A stretch of 64,000 nucleotides of DNA from Polaribacter sp. BAL334. GTDB lineage: Bacteria; Bacteroidota; Bacteroidia; Flavobacteriales; Flavobacteriaceae. Location of the stretch: positions 1-64,000 of the forward strand of contig NZ_JADWOV010000269.1 of assembly GCF_015767435.1 (NCBI RefSeq), in the 5' to 3' direction. This document shows, one piece after another, positions 44,479 to 53,611 of the stretch. The position numbers and the translations under genes were made by a program. The notes below the pieces were generated by a model that searched no databases, was not told where the DNA came from, and saw only the letters and a list, made by a program, of their open reading frames with translations. Numbering within the stretch: the stretch's first letter is position 1; each line of letters begins with the position of its first letter.

Positions 44479-46389
44479 CTATTTGATCAATTCATAAGAA
44501 CGTTTGATAAAACTTGTCAATTCTTCACCATGTAATAGGTTTTGTGACAATTTCGCCAAATCAAATGCTTGTGAAATCAGGCGTTTTTGTTCAGCTTCAT
44601 CATTGTTGTTTAAAATCGTAGAAATCAATTCGTGATTGGTATTGACAACTAAATTATACATGTCAGGCAAACTTCCCATACCAAACATTCCTCCTCCAGT
44701 AGCACTCATTTCTTTCATTCTTCGCATAAATTCAGGAACAGTAATCATGAATGGAAATGCGTTTGAATCCAAAGATTCTAGTTGAACTGTGTACGTTTGA
44801 GATGGAACAGCAGCTTCAATAATTGGTTTTAATATGTCTTTTTCTTCGTCTGATAATTTAGAAATGACAGTATCTTCTTTTTTGATTAAATTATCAACAT
44901 GATCTGCATCAACTCTTGAGAATTTTACTTTTCCATCTCCAGAAGTTTCTAATTTTTGCATCAAATGAGAGATGATTGGAGAATCTAAAATCAATACCTC
45001 ATAGCCTTTTGCTTTGGCAGCTTCAATATAACTGTGTTGTGCATTTTTGTTGGCTGCATATAATAAAACGTGATTTCCGTCTTTGTCTGTTTGAGAATCT
45101 TTTGTTTTTTCAATCAATTCATCAAACGTAAAATAGGTGTTGTCAACAGTTGGATACAAAGCAAAACTTTTCGCTTTGTCATAAAACTTGTCTTCTGATA
45201 ACATTCCGTATTCAATAATCACTTTGATATCATTCCATTTTTTCTCAAAATCTTCGCGATTTTCTTTGAAAAGTGAAGTCAATTTGTCACCCACTTTTTT
45301 AGTAATATACCCTGAGATTTTTTTCACAGCACCATCAGCTTGCAAATACGAGCGAGAAACATTCAAAGGAATGTCTGGAGAATCAATCACACCTTTTAGC
45401 ATTTGTAAGAAATCTGGTACAATTCCTTCTACATTATCTGTTACAAATACTTGATTTTGATACAATTGTATTTTATCTTTTTGCATGTCTAAGTTTTGAG
45501 TCAACTTAGGAAAGAATAAAATTCCAGTTAAATTGAAAGGATAATCAACATTCAAATGGATGTGAAATAATGATTCTTCAAATTGCATTGGATACAATTC
45601 GCGATAGAAATTTTTATAATCTTCGTCTTCTAAATCAGCAGGTTTTTTGGTCCAAGCAGGAGTTGTATTGTTGATAATGTCATCAACTTCAAGTTGTTTT
45701 TGCTTTTCTTTGGTTTCTTTACCATCAGCATCAGTAATGGTTGCTGGTTCGTGGTTTGGATCGTTTATTTTTTTAGTTCCAAATTTGATGGGCACTTGAT
45801 TAAAACGATTGTATTTATTTAATAAACCTCTAATTTTTCCTTCTTCTAAAAACTCTTTTGAATCATCAGCAATGTGCAACACGATTTCTGTCCCTCTGTC
45901 AGATTTGTCGTGTTCAACTAAGGTATATTCTGGAGAGCCATCACAAATCCAATGCGCAGCAGGTTCGTCTTTGTATGATTTTGTGAAAATTTCTACTTGT
46001 TTTGCCACCATAAAAGCGGAGTAGAAACCAAGACCAAAATGACCAATGACACCTGTGTCATTCTTGTCATCTTTGTATTTTTCCAAAAATTCTTCAGCAC
46101 CAGAAAAAGCAATTTGGTTGATGTATTTTTCAACTTCTTCCATGGTCATTCCTAAACCATGATCTTTGATAGTCAAGGTTTTTGCTTTTTTATCAATGCT
46201 GATTTCAATTTTTGCATCACCCAATTCTACTTGAGCTTCACCTATAGAAATGAGGTGTTTTAATTTGGTTGTGGCATCAGTGGCATTAGAAACCAATTCA
46301 CGTAAAAAGATTTCGTGATCAGAATACAAGAATTTTTTAATCAGTGGAAAAATATTTTCTACTGATACATTGATATTTCCTTTACTCAT
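44479..46389 (-). CDS. htpG: Molecular chaperone HtpG (Hsp90)
   Basis: 636 residues. GHKL ATPase (FLRELVSNATDA, DHGLGMTMEEV, IGHFGLGFYSAFMV), middle domain (LYPMQFEESLFHIHLNVDYPFNLTGILFFP, NVSRSYLQ), C-terminal dimerisation domain ending without the eukaryotic MEEVD. Assists protein folding in the cytosol. It follows a terminator (46436-46488), so it has its own promoter. Confidence 0.96.
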   Translation of the reverse strand: MSKGNINVSVENIFPLIKKFLYSDHEIFLRELVSNATDATTKLKHLISIGEAQVELGDAKIEISIDKKAKTLTIKDHGLGMTMEEVEKYINQIAFSGAEEFLEKYKDDKNDTGVIGHFGLGFYSAFMVAKQVEIFTKSYKDEPAAHWICDGSPEYTLVEHDKSDRGTEIVLHIADDSKEFLEEGKIRGLLNKYNRFNQVPIKFGTKKINDPNHEPATITDADGKETKEKQKQLEVDDIINNTTPAWTKKPADLEDEDYKNFYRELYPMQFEESLFHIHLNVDYPFNLTGILFFPKLTQNLDMQKDKIQLYQNQVFVTDNVEGIVPDFLQMLKGVIDSPDIPLNVSRSYLQADGAVKKISGYITKKVGDKLTSLFKENREDFEKKWNDIKVIIEYGMLSEDKFYDKAKSFALYPTVDNTYFTFDELIEKTKDSQTDKDGNHVLLYAANKNAQHSYIEAAKAKGYEVLILDSPIISHLMQKLETSGDGKVKFSRVDADHVDNLIKKEDTVISKLSDEEKDILKPIIEAAVPSQTYTVQLESLDSNAFPFMITVPEFMRRMKEMSATGGGMFGMGSLPDMYNLVVNTNHELISTILNNNDEAEQKRLISQAFDLAKLSQNLLHGEELTSFIKRSYELIK

Positions 46390-46435
46390 AATGATATATG
46401 TTGTTTAATTAATTAAAATTTCAATATGGATAGTC

Positions 46436-46488
46436 AAAAAAAATACCAAAGGGTTTATTCTGACAAGATGTCAGAATTTTTGGGTATT
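46436..46488 (-). terminator. Terminator of the GH109-type gene
   Basis: Inner stem ATTCTGACA/TGTCAGAAT (46457-46465 with 46469-46477) and outer AATACC/GGTATT with AAA/TTT pairs. On the minus strand it is followed by eight T (46443-46436). It separates the GH109-type gene from htpG; the TGACA..TGTCA core could alternatively be an operator. Confidence 0.6.
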
Positions 46489-46529
46489 GGATTTTGAGTT
46501 ACTCAAAATTCAACACCCAAAACTAAAAA

Positions 46530-47921
46530 TTAGATTTCTCTTAGCATTTCAGTTGTATTGTTGTTTTTCCATGTTCCTCCTGTAAAATCAGGGACTTTTA
46601 CAGACGCACTATTTTGTGCAACAGACAGCTCAGAAAGAGGCGTAATTGCACTCCATAAAACACTATCATAAACATTGATGTCTAAGGGTAATCCTTTATT
46701 TAAGCACTTAATTAATCTGTAAATCATCACAAAATCCATTCCGCCATGACCTATTGAATTATCAGAAATTTGTGTTTTTAGTTTTTCCCACAAAGGATGA
46801 TTGTATTTTTCTCTGTATTCATTATATTTCTCTTTATCTAACCATTTGTGACCCCACCAAGCCAATTCTTCTTCATTAATATATAATTTTGAAGGATATC
46901 CTTCATGTACCGCTTTTGTTCCAACAACTGTATTTAGGCGATCATAAGGTCTGCCAGAATGTACATCAAATTGTAACATAATGGTTTTACCTAATTTGGT
47001 TTTAATCAGTGTGGTATTCATATCACCACATTTTACATTTTGGAATTCTGGCAAGTTGGCTTTTTTTGCAGCATCACTCAAACTTTTTTCACGTGAACTC
47101 ATCGAAACAATGTGGTCGTATGTATCTCCACGACCAATATCCATATATTGACTGATAGGTCCCAAACCGTGAGTGGTGTAAAAATTACCATCTTTTTTTA
47201 AATGATGTTTTATGCGCCATTGATTTTCATAATAGGTTTTATCTAACAAATGTTTTCTTAAATCGTGAATATAAGCACCTTCAGCATGTGTTAAATCGCC
47301 AAAAACACCTTGATTAATCATGTTTAATATCCATAATTCCTCACCATTAAAACAGCAGTTTTCCATCATCATACAATGTTTTTGAGTTCTTTCTGCGGTT
47401 TCAACTAATTTCCAACAATCGTCTAAGGTATATCCAATAGGAACTTCAGAGGCTACGTGCTTTCCTTTTTCCATTCCATACAAACACATTTCTGTGTGCA
47501 TTTCCCAAGGAGTAGCAATAATTAGTAAATCAATATCATCTCTGTCCGCTAATTTTTTCCATTCATTTTGATTCCCATAATAGGCTTTTGCTCTAGTATT
47601 ATGTGTTTTTTGAAGATGTTCGTTTAGTTTGTCTGTTTTTTCTTTGCGTAAATCTGCAATAGCAATAATGTTTGCATTGTTATTTTTTACCAACCAATCA
47701 AACATTTGGATTAAGGTTTGACCTCTATTTCCTGCACCAATAATTCCAACTCTAACATTGTCTATTTTTGGGGCTTTTAATCCAAAAGCAGTTCCCTTTG
47801 CTTTTTTATTCAGCAAGAAGTTTGTTTTTTCTAAGGTCTCCTCTTTGGCTAATACATTGGTAGAAAATCCTAAAAACAATGCTGCTTTTGTGGAAAGTGA
47901 CAAGAAATCTTTTCGGTTCAT
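46530..47921 (-). CDS. Gfo/Idh/MocA oxidoreductase, GH109 glycosidase-like
   Basis: 463 residues. An N-terminal export signal (MNRKDFLSLSTKAALFLGFSTNVLA; only one Arg, not a classic Tat motif), Rossmann motif VGIIGAGNRGQTL, EVPIGYTLDDCW, CFNGEELWILNM..GVFGDLTHAEGAYIHDLR, HGLGPISQYMDIGRGD and GHGGMDFVM. These match GH109 enzymes, which use NAD for alpha-N-acetylgalactosaminidase chemistry. The substrate here is not proven. Confidence 0.87.
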   Translation of the reverse strand: MNRKDFLSLSTKAALFLGFSTNVLAKEETLEKTNFLLNKKAKGTAFGLKAPKIDNVRVGIIGAGNRGQTLIQMFDWLVKNNNANIIAIADLRKEKTDKLNEHLQKTHNTRAKAYYGNQNEWKKLADRDDIDLLIIATPWEMHTEMCLYGMEKGKHVASEVPIGYTLDDCWKLVETAERTQKHCMMMENCCFNGEELWILNMINQGVFGDLTHAEGAYIHDLRKHLLDKTYYENQWRIKHHLKKDGNFYTTHGLGPISQYMDIGRGDTYDHIVSMSSREKSLSDAAKKANLPEFQNVKCGDMNTTLIKTKLGKTIMLQFDVHSGRPYDRLNTVVGTKAVHEGYPSKLYINEEELAWWGHKWLDKEKYNEYREKYNHPLWEKLKTQISDNSIGHGGMDFVMIYRLIKCLNKGLPLDINVYDSVLWSAITPLSELSVAQNSASVKVPDFTGGTWKNNNTTEMLREI

Positions 47922-47954
47922 TGTAAACTAATTTTAATTGTAATTGATGTCTTT

Positions 47955-47985
47955 TTGTAAAGCTGTTAATTTATTACTATTTTTG
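47955..47985 (+). promoter_or_regulatory. fabH promoter (TTG-N20-TATTTTTG)
   Basis: TTG at 47955-47957 and TATTTTTG at 47978-47985 with a 20-bp gap fit the Bacteroidota consensus, 44 bp before the fabH start. Confidence 0.65.
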
Positions 47986-48029
47986 TTAGTTACAAATTAT
48001 TAATAACCAAATTTTTACACCTACATACT

Positions 48030-49037
48030 ATGTATAATTCAAAAATAACTGGTCTTGGTTACTTCGTTCCTGACAACATTGTTACCAACAATGATTTAAA
48101 AGCCTTCATGGAAACTTCGGATGAATGGATTCAAGAACGAACAGGCATTGAAGAACGAAGATGGATTGATCCAGCAACTGGTGACAACACTTCTTCAATG
48201 GGAGCAAAAGCGGCAAAAATAGCTATTGAAAGAGCTGGATTAACTAAAGATGATATCGATTTTATCATTTTTGCAACATTGAGTCCTGATATGTATTTTC
48301 CTGGAGGAGGAGTTCGTGTGCAAGATATGTTAGATATGCCTACAATTGGGGCTTTAGACATCAGAAATCAATGTTCGGGATTTGTATATGCGTTGTCTGT
48401 TGCTGACCAATTTATCAAAACAGGGATGTATAAAAATATTTTGGTGATTGGTTCCGAAAATCATTCTGGAGGATTAGAGCGTTCTACAAGAGGAAGAAAT
48501 GTTACTGTAATTTTTGGAGATGGAGCAGGAGCTGCAATCGTATCAAGAAGTGAGGAAAAAGGAAAAGGAATTTTATCTTCACATTTGCATTCAGAGGGAA
48601 AATATGCTAGAGAATTGATGTTAGATGGTCCTTCAACAGGGAGATGGGTTCCTGAAATATTGAAAGAAAATGATCCTGAAGATGTGTCTTATTTTCCGTA
48701 TATGAATGGACAATTTGTTTTTAAACATGCAGTAGTTCGTTTTGCTGAAGCGATTGAAGAAGGTTTGGAAGCAAACAATTTGAAAAAAGAAGATATTGAT
48801 ATGTTGATTCCGCATCAAGCAAATTTGAGAATTGCACAATTTATTCAGAAAAAATTTCAATTATCAGATGATAAAGTCCACAACAATATCATGAAATATG
48901 GAAATACCACTGCTGCATCAGTAATTATTGCTTTGACAGAAGCTTGGGAGCAAGGAAAAATCAAAGACAATGATTTGGTTATTTTGGCTGCTTTTGGTAG
49001 TGGTTTTACTTGGGGAAGTGTGGTAATTCGTTGGTAA
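48030..49037 (+). CDS. fabH: 3-oxoacyl-ACP synthase III (KAS III)
   Basis: 335 residues. Thiolase fold with the Cys-His-Asn triad: Cys in RNQCSGFVYAL (near 115), His in LIPHQANLRI and Asn in YGNTTAAS. TSDEWIQERTGIEER and GAGAAIVS are conserved. Starts fatty acid synthesis by condensing acyl-CoA with malonyl-ACP. It is not in the usual plsX-fabH cluster, so it may be an extra KAS III; the genome would need checking. Confidence 0.92.
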   Translation: MYNSKITGLGYFVPDNIVTNNDLKAFMETSDEWIQERTGIEERRWIDPATGDNTSSMGAKAAKIAIERAGLTKDDIDFIIFATLSPDMYFPGGGVRVQDMLDMPTIGALDIRNQCSGFVYALSVADQFIKTGMYKNILVIGSENHSGGLERSTRGRNVTVIFGDGAGAAIVSRSEEKGKGILSSHLHSEGKYARELMLDGPSTGRWVPEILKENDPEDVSYFPYMNGQFVFKHAVVRFAEAIEEGLEANNLKKEDIDMLIPHQANLRIAQFIQKKFQLSDDKVHNNIMKYGNTTAASVIIALTEAWEQGKIKDNDLVILAAFGSGFTWGSVVIRW

Positions 49038-49058
49038 AAAGGATTTACATAAATAAAA

Positions 49059-49088
49059 AAAATTCCGAGATGAAAATCTCGGAATTTT
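49059..49088. terminator. Bidirectional terminator between fabH and the TonB receptor
   Basis: A 13-bp stem AAAATTCCGAGAT/ATCTCGGAATTTT with a GAAA tetraloop and flanking A/T runs. Confidence 0.88.
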
Positions 49089-49103
49089 TAATTAATTCAA
49101 ATA

Positions 49104-51566
49104 TTAAAAAAATCCACCACCACCATCTTTTTCATTAGAATCTCTATTTCTTCGCTGTTTTGCTTTGTTGTTTCCGCCACCAAAATTGTAATTAAACCCT
49201 AAGAAAGTGGTTCTGCTTTCCCACTGAAAACGACCATTTTGAACAAATGGATTTGCTGAATTAAAAGCAAATTTCATACCCTGAAAAATATCATTTACTC
49301 TAAAGTTTACAGTTCCTTTTCCTTTCAAAACAGTCCAACTTGCACCAGCATTGATCATCCACATATTTTCAACATCCCATTGAATGTCTTTTTGTGGTCC
49401 TCTATACATGGCAAATAATTGAAAACGGACATTTTTTGATGCTGTAAAACTGTTGCTTATTCTAGCATTAAAAACATTATTTTGAACTGAAAGTTGTTGA
49501 GGATTTCCATTTAAATTATTAATGTTTCCTAATTGTTCTTGTGAATAAAAATCCATGCTCGAATTGACTCTCCACCAATTATTCATTTTAAAATTTGCCG
49601 AAAATTCAACTCCATAAGCATCCGTATCACTAAAATTTGTAAAACTCAATATTTGTCCTACACCAGGATTTGCAGGGTCTTCATTGGTAATTCTTGAAAT
49701 TACATCGTTTATTTTTCTGTAAAAAGTTCCTAATGTGATATTCCCACCTTTGATTTGTCTGGTGTAATTTAATTCATATGAATTGGTAAATTGTGGTCTT
49801 AAATCAGCATTCCCAACAGAAACAATTAAAGGTGTGCTCCATTCTCTGATTGGATTTACTTGCTGAATATTTGGCCTGTCAATTCTTCTACTATAACTTA
49901 ATTGCCATTGATTTTTTTCAGATGGACTGTATGTGAAAAATGCTGATGGGTAAAAATTCAATAAATCTTGAGAAACATTTTCAGTATCTTGTAATGTATT
50001 TCTTGTTTCGTCAGTATATCTTTTAAAAACTCCATCAATTACAAAATTTTCTAAACGTGCACCTAATTGCATGGTGAATTTATCAAAGCTAGTTTCGTAA
50101 TTGGTATAAGCAGAGTAAATTTTTCTTTTAAAATCAAAATCAGAACTTCCTATTAAATCTGTACCATTAATTGAATACATTTCTTGATTGGTTAAATTGA
50201 TGTTATCAGTATTATCACCTCTGAATTCCAATCCCAATTCCAATTTTGTTTTCTCTGACAAAGGGTTTGTATAATCAATATTTATCTGAGAATTGCTATT
50301 TTTTGTATTGATATTATTGTAATAATTATACACTTCATAGTCAAAATCTGTTGAATTTTGAAGTAAGTTCAAATTGTTCAAAAAATTGGTGCCATCCGTA
50401 TTAGAATACGTTGCTTCAAACTCTAAATTGTGATCTTTTTTTGCAAAATCAATTTTATAATTTAGGTTGTAAGTTCCTGTTGGAGAGGTGTTTTCTTGAG
50501 TATTTGGTGCGTTAATTATTACATTTCCATTCACATCTCTAATCAATGCTCTACCACTTGCAAATCCATTAAACCAGTTTTGAGTTGTATATACTGAAAG
50601 TGTATTTTTTTCATTGATAAATAAATCAGCGCCAAATTTTATCAAATTAGAACGATTGTCATTCACAAAAATAAAATCTTGGTTGTTTACTCCAGGTCTT
50701 TCTACAAAACCATAGTTGTAATTATCGCCACTATTATGTCCGTAATTCATGAAAAAATTCACTTTTCCAGTTTTATAGTTCATGTTTGTTGAAGCATTAT
50801 AACGTACATAATGTCCTGCAGTAATTCCAGAATCTAATGAGCCGTTAAATCCCATATTTGCATTTTTGTTGAGCACAATATTGATAATTCCACTCATTCC
50901 ATCAGGATTGTATTTTGCTGATGGATTTGTAATCAATTCAATACTTTTTATAGAAGTTGACGGAATTTGTCTTAATAATTGCGCAATTGGCACATTTGTT
51001 GGTCTGCCATCAACTAAAACTCTAACATTCGAATTTCCTCTCAAGCTAATTTGCCCTGTTTGGCTATCCACACTCACAGATTGAATATTGTTTAGTAATT
51101 CTGAAGCTGTGGTTCCTGCAGCTGTTAAATCTTTTCCAACATTGATCACTTTTCGGTCAACTTTTTGAACAACGGTAGATGTTTCAGATCTGATAACAAC
51201 TTCATCAAGTTCAGCACTTTCTTCGGAAAGTGAAATTGTTCCTAGGTTGATGTTTTTGTTTTTATCAGTTATTGAAATTTCTTTATCAAAAGTTTTATAT
51301 CCGATAAATTGTACTTCTACAAAACTTTTTCCTTCGGGCAAATCTTTCACAACAAAAACACCTTTTTCGTCAGTGATTCCTCCTGTGATGATTTTTTTTG
51401 ACATGTCTTTTACAACGATATTCACATAAGGCAATTCTTGTTTGGTGGCATTGTCAATCACTTTTCCTGAAATAGAGCCAGGTTTAGACAATGCTGATTT
51501 TGGCATTTGTGCAAAAGAAATGGTGGATGTTATAACAAGTATAACAAAGCATACTAATTTTTTCAT
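49104..51566 (-). CDS. TonB-dependent receptor-like outer membrane protein
   Basis: 820 residues from the ATG at 51566 (MKKLVCFVILVITSTISFAQ, signal peptide). A carboxypeptidase-like beta-sandwich (ISGKVIDNATKQELPYVNIVVKD), a plug domain (VVQKVDRKVINVGKDL...NVRVLVDGRPTNVPIAQLLRQIPSTSIKSIELITNPSAKY) and a beta barrel (outer membrane beta-barrel family 3 type) ending in a glycine-rich tail GGGGFF. The substrate is unknown. An upstream in-frame ATG at 51605 is not used because the signal peptide begins here. Confidence 0.9.
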   Translation of the reverse strand: MKKLVCFVILVITSTISFAQMPKSALSKPGSISGKVIDNATKQELPYVNIVVKDMSKKIITGGITDEKGVFVVKDLPEGKSFVEVQFIGYKTFDKEISITDKNKNINLGTISLSEESAELDEVVIRSETSTVVQKVDRKVINVGKDLTAAGTTASELLNNIQSVSVDSQTGQISLRGNSNVRVLVDGRPTNVPIAQLLRQIPSTSIKSIELITNPSAKYNPDGMSGIINIVLNKNANMGFNGSLDSGITAGHYVRYNASTNMNYKTGKVNFFMNYGHNSGDNYNYGFVERPGVNNQDFIFVNDNRSNLIKFGADLFINEKNTLSVYTTQNWFNGFASGRALIRDVNGNVIINAPNTQENTSPTGTYNLNYKIDFAKKDHNLEFEATYSNTDGTNFLNNLNLLQNSTDFDYEVYNYYNNINTKNSNSQINIDYTNPLSEKTKLELGLEFRGDNTDNINLTNQEMYSINGTDLIGSSDFDFKRKIYSAYTNYETSFDKFTMQLGARLENFVIDGVFKRYTDETRNTLQDTENVSQDLLNFYPSAFFTYSPSEKNQWQLSYSRRIDRPNIQQVNPIREWSTPLIVSVGNADLRPQFTNSYELNYTRQIKGGNITLGTFYRKINDVISRITNEDPANPGVGQILSFTNFSDTDAYGVEFSANFKMNNWWRVNSSMDFYSQEQLGNINNLNGNPQQLSVQNNVFNARISNSFTASKNVRFQLFAMYRGPQKDIQWDVENMWMINAGASWTVLKGKGTVNFRVNDIFQGMKFAFNSANPFVQNGRFQWESRTTFLGFNYNFGGGNNKAKQRRNRDSNEKDGGGGFF

Positions 51567-51660
51567 TAGATAAAATTTGTTTTTTGGTTGATGTTTTATA
51601 GACAAGCTATTTAGTATATTTGTTACAAGTATTTTAATTGTTTAACGGTTTATTAACAGT

Positions 51661-52023
51661 ATGAAAAATGTAACATTAGTTCTAGGTGCTTCTTTAAATC
51701 CAAATAGATATTCGAATATTGCTATCAAAAGATTGCTTGATAAAAAATATTCTGTAGTTGCACTTGGTCAAAAAAAAGGAACAGTTTTAGGAGTAACAAT
51801 TGATGATGAAAAAAAAGATTATCAAGATATTGATACTGTTACACTGTATTTAAATCCTGAAAGGCAAAAAGATTTTTATGAATATGTCATCTCTCTAAAA
51901 CCGAGAAGAGTTATTTTTAATCCTGGTGCTGAGAATGATGAATTTGCTAGGCTTTTAGAATCCAACAACATCAAGGCAGAAGTTGCTTGTACGTTAGTGT
52001 TGATATCGATTGATGAGTACTAA
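51661..52023 (+). CDS. CoA-binding domain protein (YccU-like)
   Basis: 120 residues, single Rossmann-like CoA-binding domain (VLGASLNPNRYSNIAIKRLLDKKYSVVALG, TVTLYLNPERQKDFYEYVISLKPRRVIFNPGAEN, VACTLVLI). The role is not known. A -7-like TATATTTG lies at 51615-51622. Convergent with rnz, only 6 bp apart. Confidence 0.87.
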   Translation: MKNVTLVLGASLNPNRYSNIAIKRLLDKKYSVVALGQKKGTVLGVTIDDEKKDYQDIDTVTLYLNPERQKDFYEYVISLKPRRVIFNPGAENDEFARLLESNNIKAEVACTLVLISIDEY

Positions 52024-52029
52024 AACGAC

Positions 52030-52947
52030 TTAATTTACCTCAATTATTTTCCCTGGTTCTGCAAGAAGTGTTTCGCTAAAAATAGTTTTTGCTTCTTCTT
52101 GAAATAATTCTGTGTTTTTATATCTACCAGAATAATGTCCTAAAATAAGTTGTTTTACATTCGCTTCTTTCGCAATTGTTGCTGCTTGTGAAGCAGTGCT
52201 ATGCAATGTTTTTTTAGCCAAATCTTCTTTGTCAGATAAAAATGTGGCTTCGTGATACAACAAATCTGCATTTTTGATAATTGGAATTATAGATGGCAAA
52301 AAACAGGTGTCACTACAATAGGCAAAACTTTTTGGTTTCTCAGATGCAATAGTCAATTCTTCATTTGAAATGACTTCTCCAGATGGCAACACAATATCTC
52401 TACCAGCTTTGATATTCAAATAATCTGCTTTGTCAATTTCGGGATAATTCCCAATGTTTTGCATGTGCAATTTTTTTGGTTTCTCTTTTTCTTTGAATAA
52501 AAAACCATTTGTATAAACTCTATGTCTTAAAGGGATTGTATGCACAGAAACCTTTTCATCGTCAAAAATAAGTTCACTTTTTGTTGATGATAATTCATGA
52601 AAAATCAGTTCGTATTTGGCATGAGATTGAGAAATATTCAATAACATTTCTGTGGCTTCTTTGATACCTTTTGGACCAAAAACATGCAATTCTTTTTCCC
52701 TATTTAAAATTCCGAATGTTGAAAGCAATCCAATCAAACCATAAAAATGATCTCCATGCAAATGCGAAATAAAAATATGATTGATTTTTGAATATCCAAC
52801 TTTGTATTTTCTCATTTGGCGTTGTGTACCTTCGCCACAATCAATGATAAAATGTCGATCATTGATTTCTAAATATTGCGAAGTTGGAAAAGCATTGACA
52901 CGAGGAGTTGCTGAATGACAACCCAAAATAGTTAAACGTAAACTCAT
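52030..52947 (-). CDS. rnz: Ribonuclease Z
   Basis: tRNA 3' endonuclease of the metallo-beta-lactamase family. 305 residues. Zinc motif HLHGDHFYG near 62-70, IDCGEGTQRQM, the exosite region, YCSDTCF, YHEATF and LGHYSGRY. Its ATG overlaps the stop of the T9SS mini-protein gene by 4 bp (ATGA). Last gene of the pyrR-pyrB operon. Confidence 0.95.
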   Translation of the reverse strand: MSLRLTILGCHSATPRVNAFPTSQYLEINDRHFIIDCGEGTQRQMRKYKVGYSKINHIFISHLHGDHFYGLIGLLSTFGILNREKELHVFGPKGIKEATEMLLNISQSHAKYELIFHELSSTKSELIFDDEKVSVHTIPLRHRVYTNGFLFKEKEKPKKLHMQNIGNYPEIDKADYLNIKAGRDIVLPSGEVISNEELTIASEKPKSFAYCSDTCFLPSIIPIIKNADLLYHEATFLSDKEDLAKKTLHSTASQAATIAKEANVKQLILGHYSGRYKNTELFQEEAKTIFSETLLAEPGKIIEVN

Positions 52948-53264
52948 TGAATAACCAATCGTTTAGAAATACTATTTTCTTTATTTTGAATGGTATAAAT
53001 GTAAATTCCGGCAGTTAAATCGCCTTTTAAAAAAGTAAGTGAATTGTTTCCTTTGATAGTTTCCACAGTTTTTTGATACACTACTTTACCTAAAATATTT
53101 TTTACAGTTAGTGTCGTTTTTGAATCACTTTCTGAATGAAAAGTGATAATTGTTGAGTTAGAAAATGGATTTGGGGCAGCAGATAATTTTTCAATTGTTT
53201 TTTCTTGAGAAAAACCGATTGAAATTGTTAAAAAGAAAAAAATAAAAAGTAATTTTTTAATCAT
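52944..53264 (-). CDS. T9SS sorting-domain mini-protein
   Basis: 106 residues made only of a signal peptide (KKLLFIFFFLTISIGFS) and a type A T9SS C-terminal sorting domain (APNPFSNSTIITF, LTVKNILGKVV, LTAGIYIYTI, SKRLVIQ). Cargo normally precedes such a domain; here none does. It lies between a 110-residue unknown and rnz in the pyrR-pyrB operon. It could be a decoy, a regulator of sorting, or a remnant. Confidence 0.85.
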   Translation of the reverse strand: MIKKLLFIFFFLTISIGFSQEKTIEKLSAAPNPFSNSTIITFHSESDSKTTLTVKNILGKVVYQKTVETIKGNNSLTFLKGDLTAGIYIYTIQNKENSISKRLVIQ

Positions 53265-53274
53265 ATACTATTTT

Positions 53275-53607
53275 TTAAAAATCTAATTCCCTTTCAATTG
53301 CTTCCATTTCCAAAACGTCTTCTGCTTCTTGTAAAGTAGGTACAATATTGAAATTTTCAGGGAAATCATCAATATTTATATTTGAATTAACAATCACAAA
53401 TGATGTGCCGTTTTCCTTTTTATGTTCTGAAAAATCTAAAAACTGTAAAAATTCTTTTTTAGAAACTTTCAAAGCATCAGAAATTACCAATACCAAATGT
53501 TCCTTTTCAAAATCATTTTTATGGGATAAAAATAAGGTATAAAAATCAGAAAATGAATTTTCATCCGAAGAAATAAGAGTGTATTTTTTCTTTTTTTTGA
53601 TGTTCAT
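53275..53607 (-). CDS. Small conserved-looking protein of unknown function
   Basis: 110 residues, acidic, no signal peptide or membrane segment. It has a predicted alpha/beta pattern (HLVLVISDALKVSKKEFLQFLDF, NGTSFVIVNSNINIDDFPENFNIVPTLQEAEDVLEMEAIERELDF), reminiscent of a STAS-like or small Rossmann-like domain. I do not recognise the family. It sits 4 bp after pyrB and 10 bp before the T9SS mini-protein, so it belongs to this operon. Confidence 0.75.
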   Translation of the reverse strand: MNIKKKKKYTLISSDENSFSDFYTLFLSHKNDFEKEHLVLVISDALKVSKKEFLQFLDFSEHKKENGTSFVIVNSNINIDDFPENFNIVPTLQEAEDVLEMEAIERELDF

Positions 53608-53611
53608 AAAC

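Noticed and set aside
46436..46488. TGACA-AGA-TGTCA palindrome as a heat-shock operator for htpG
   Set aside because: The outer pairing and the eight T fit a terminator for the GH109-type gene better; operator use cannot be excluded.
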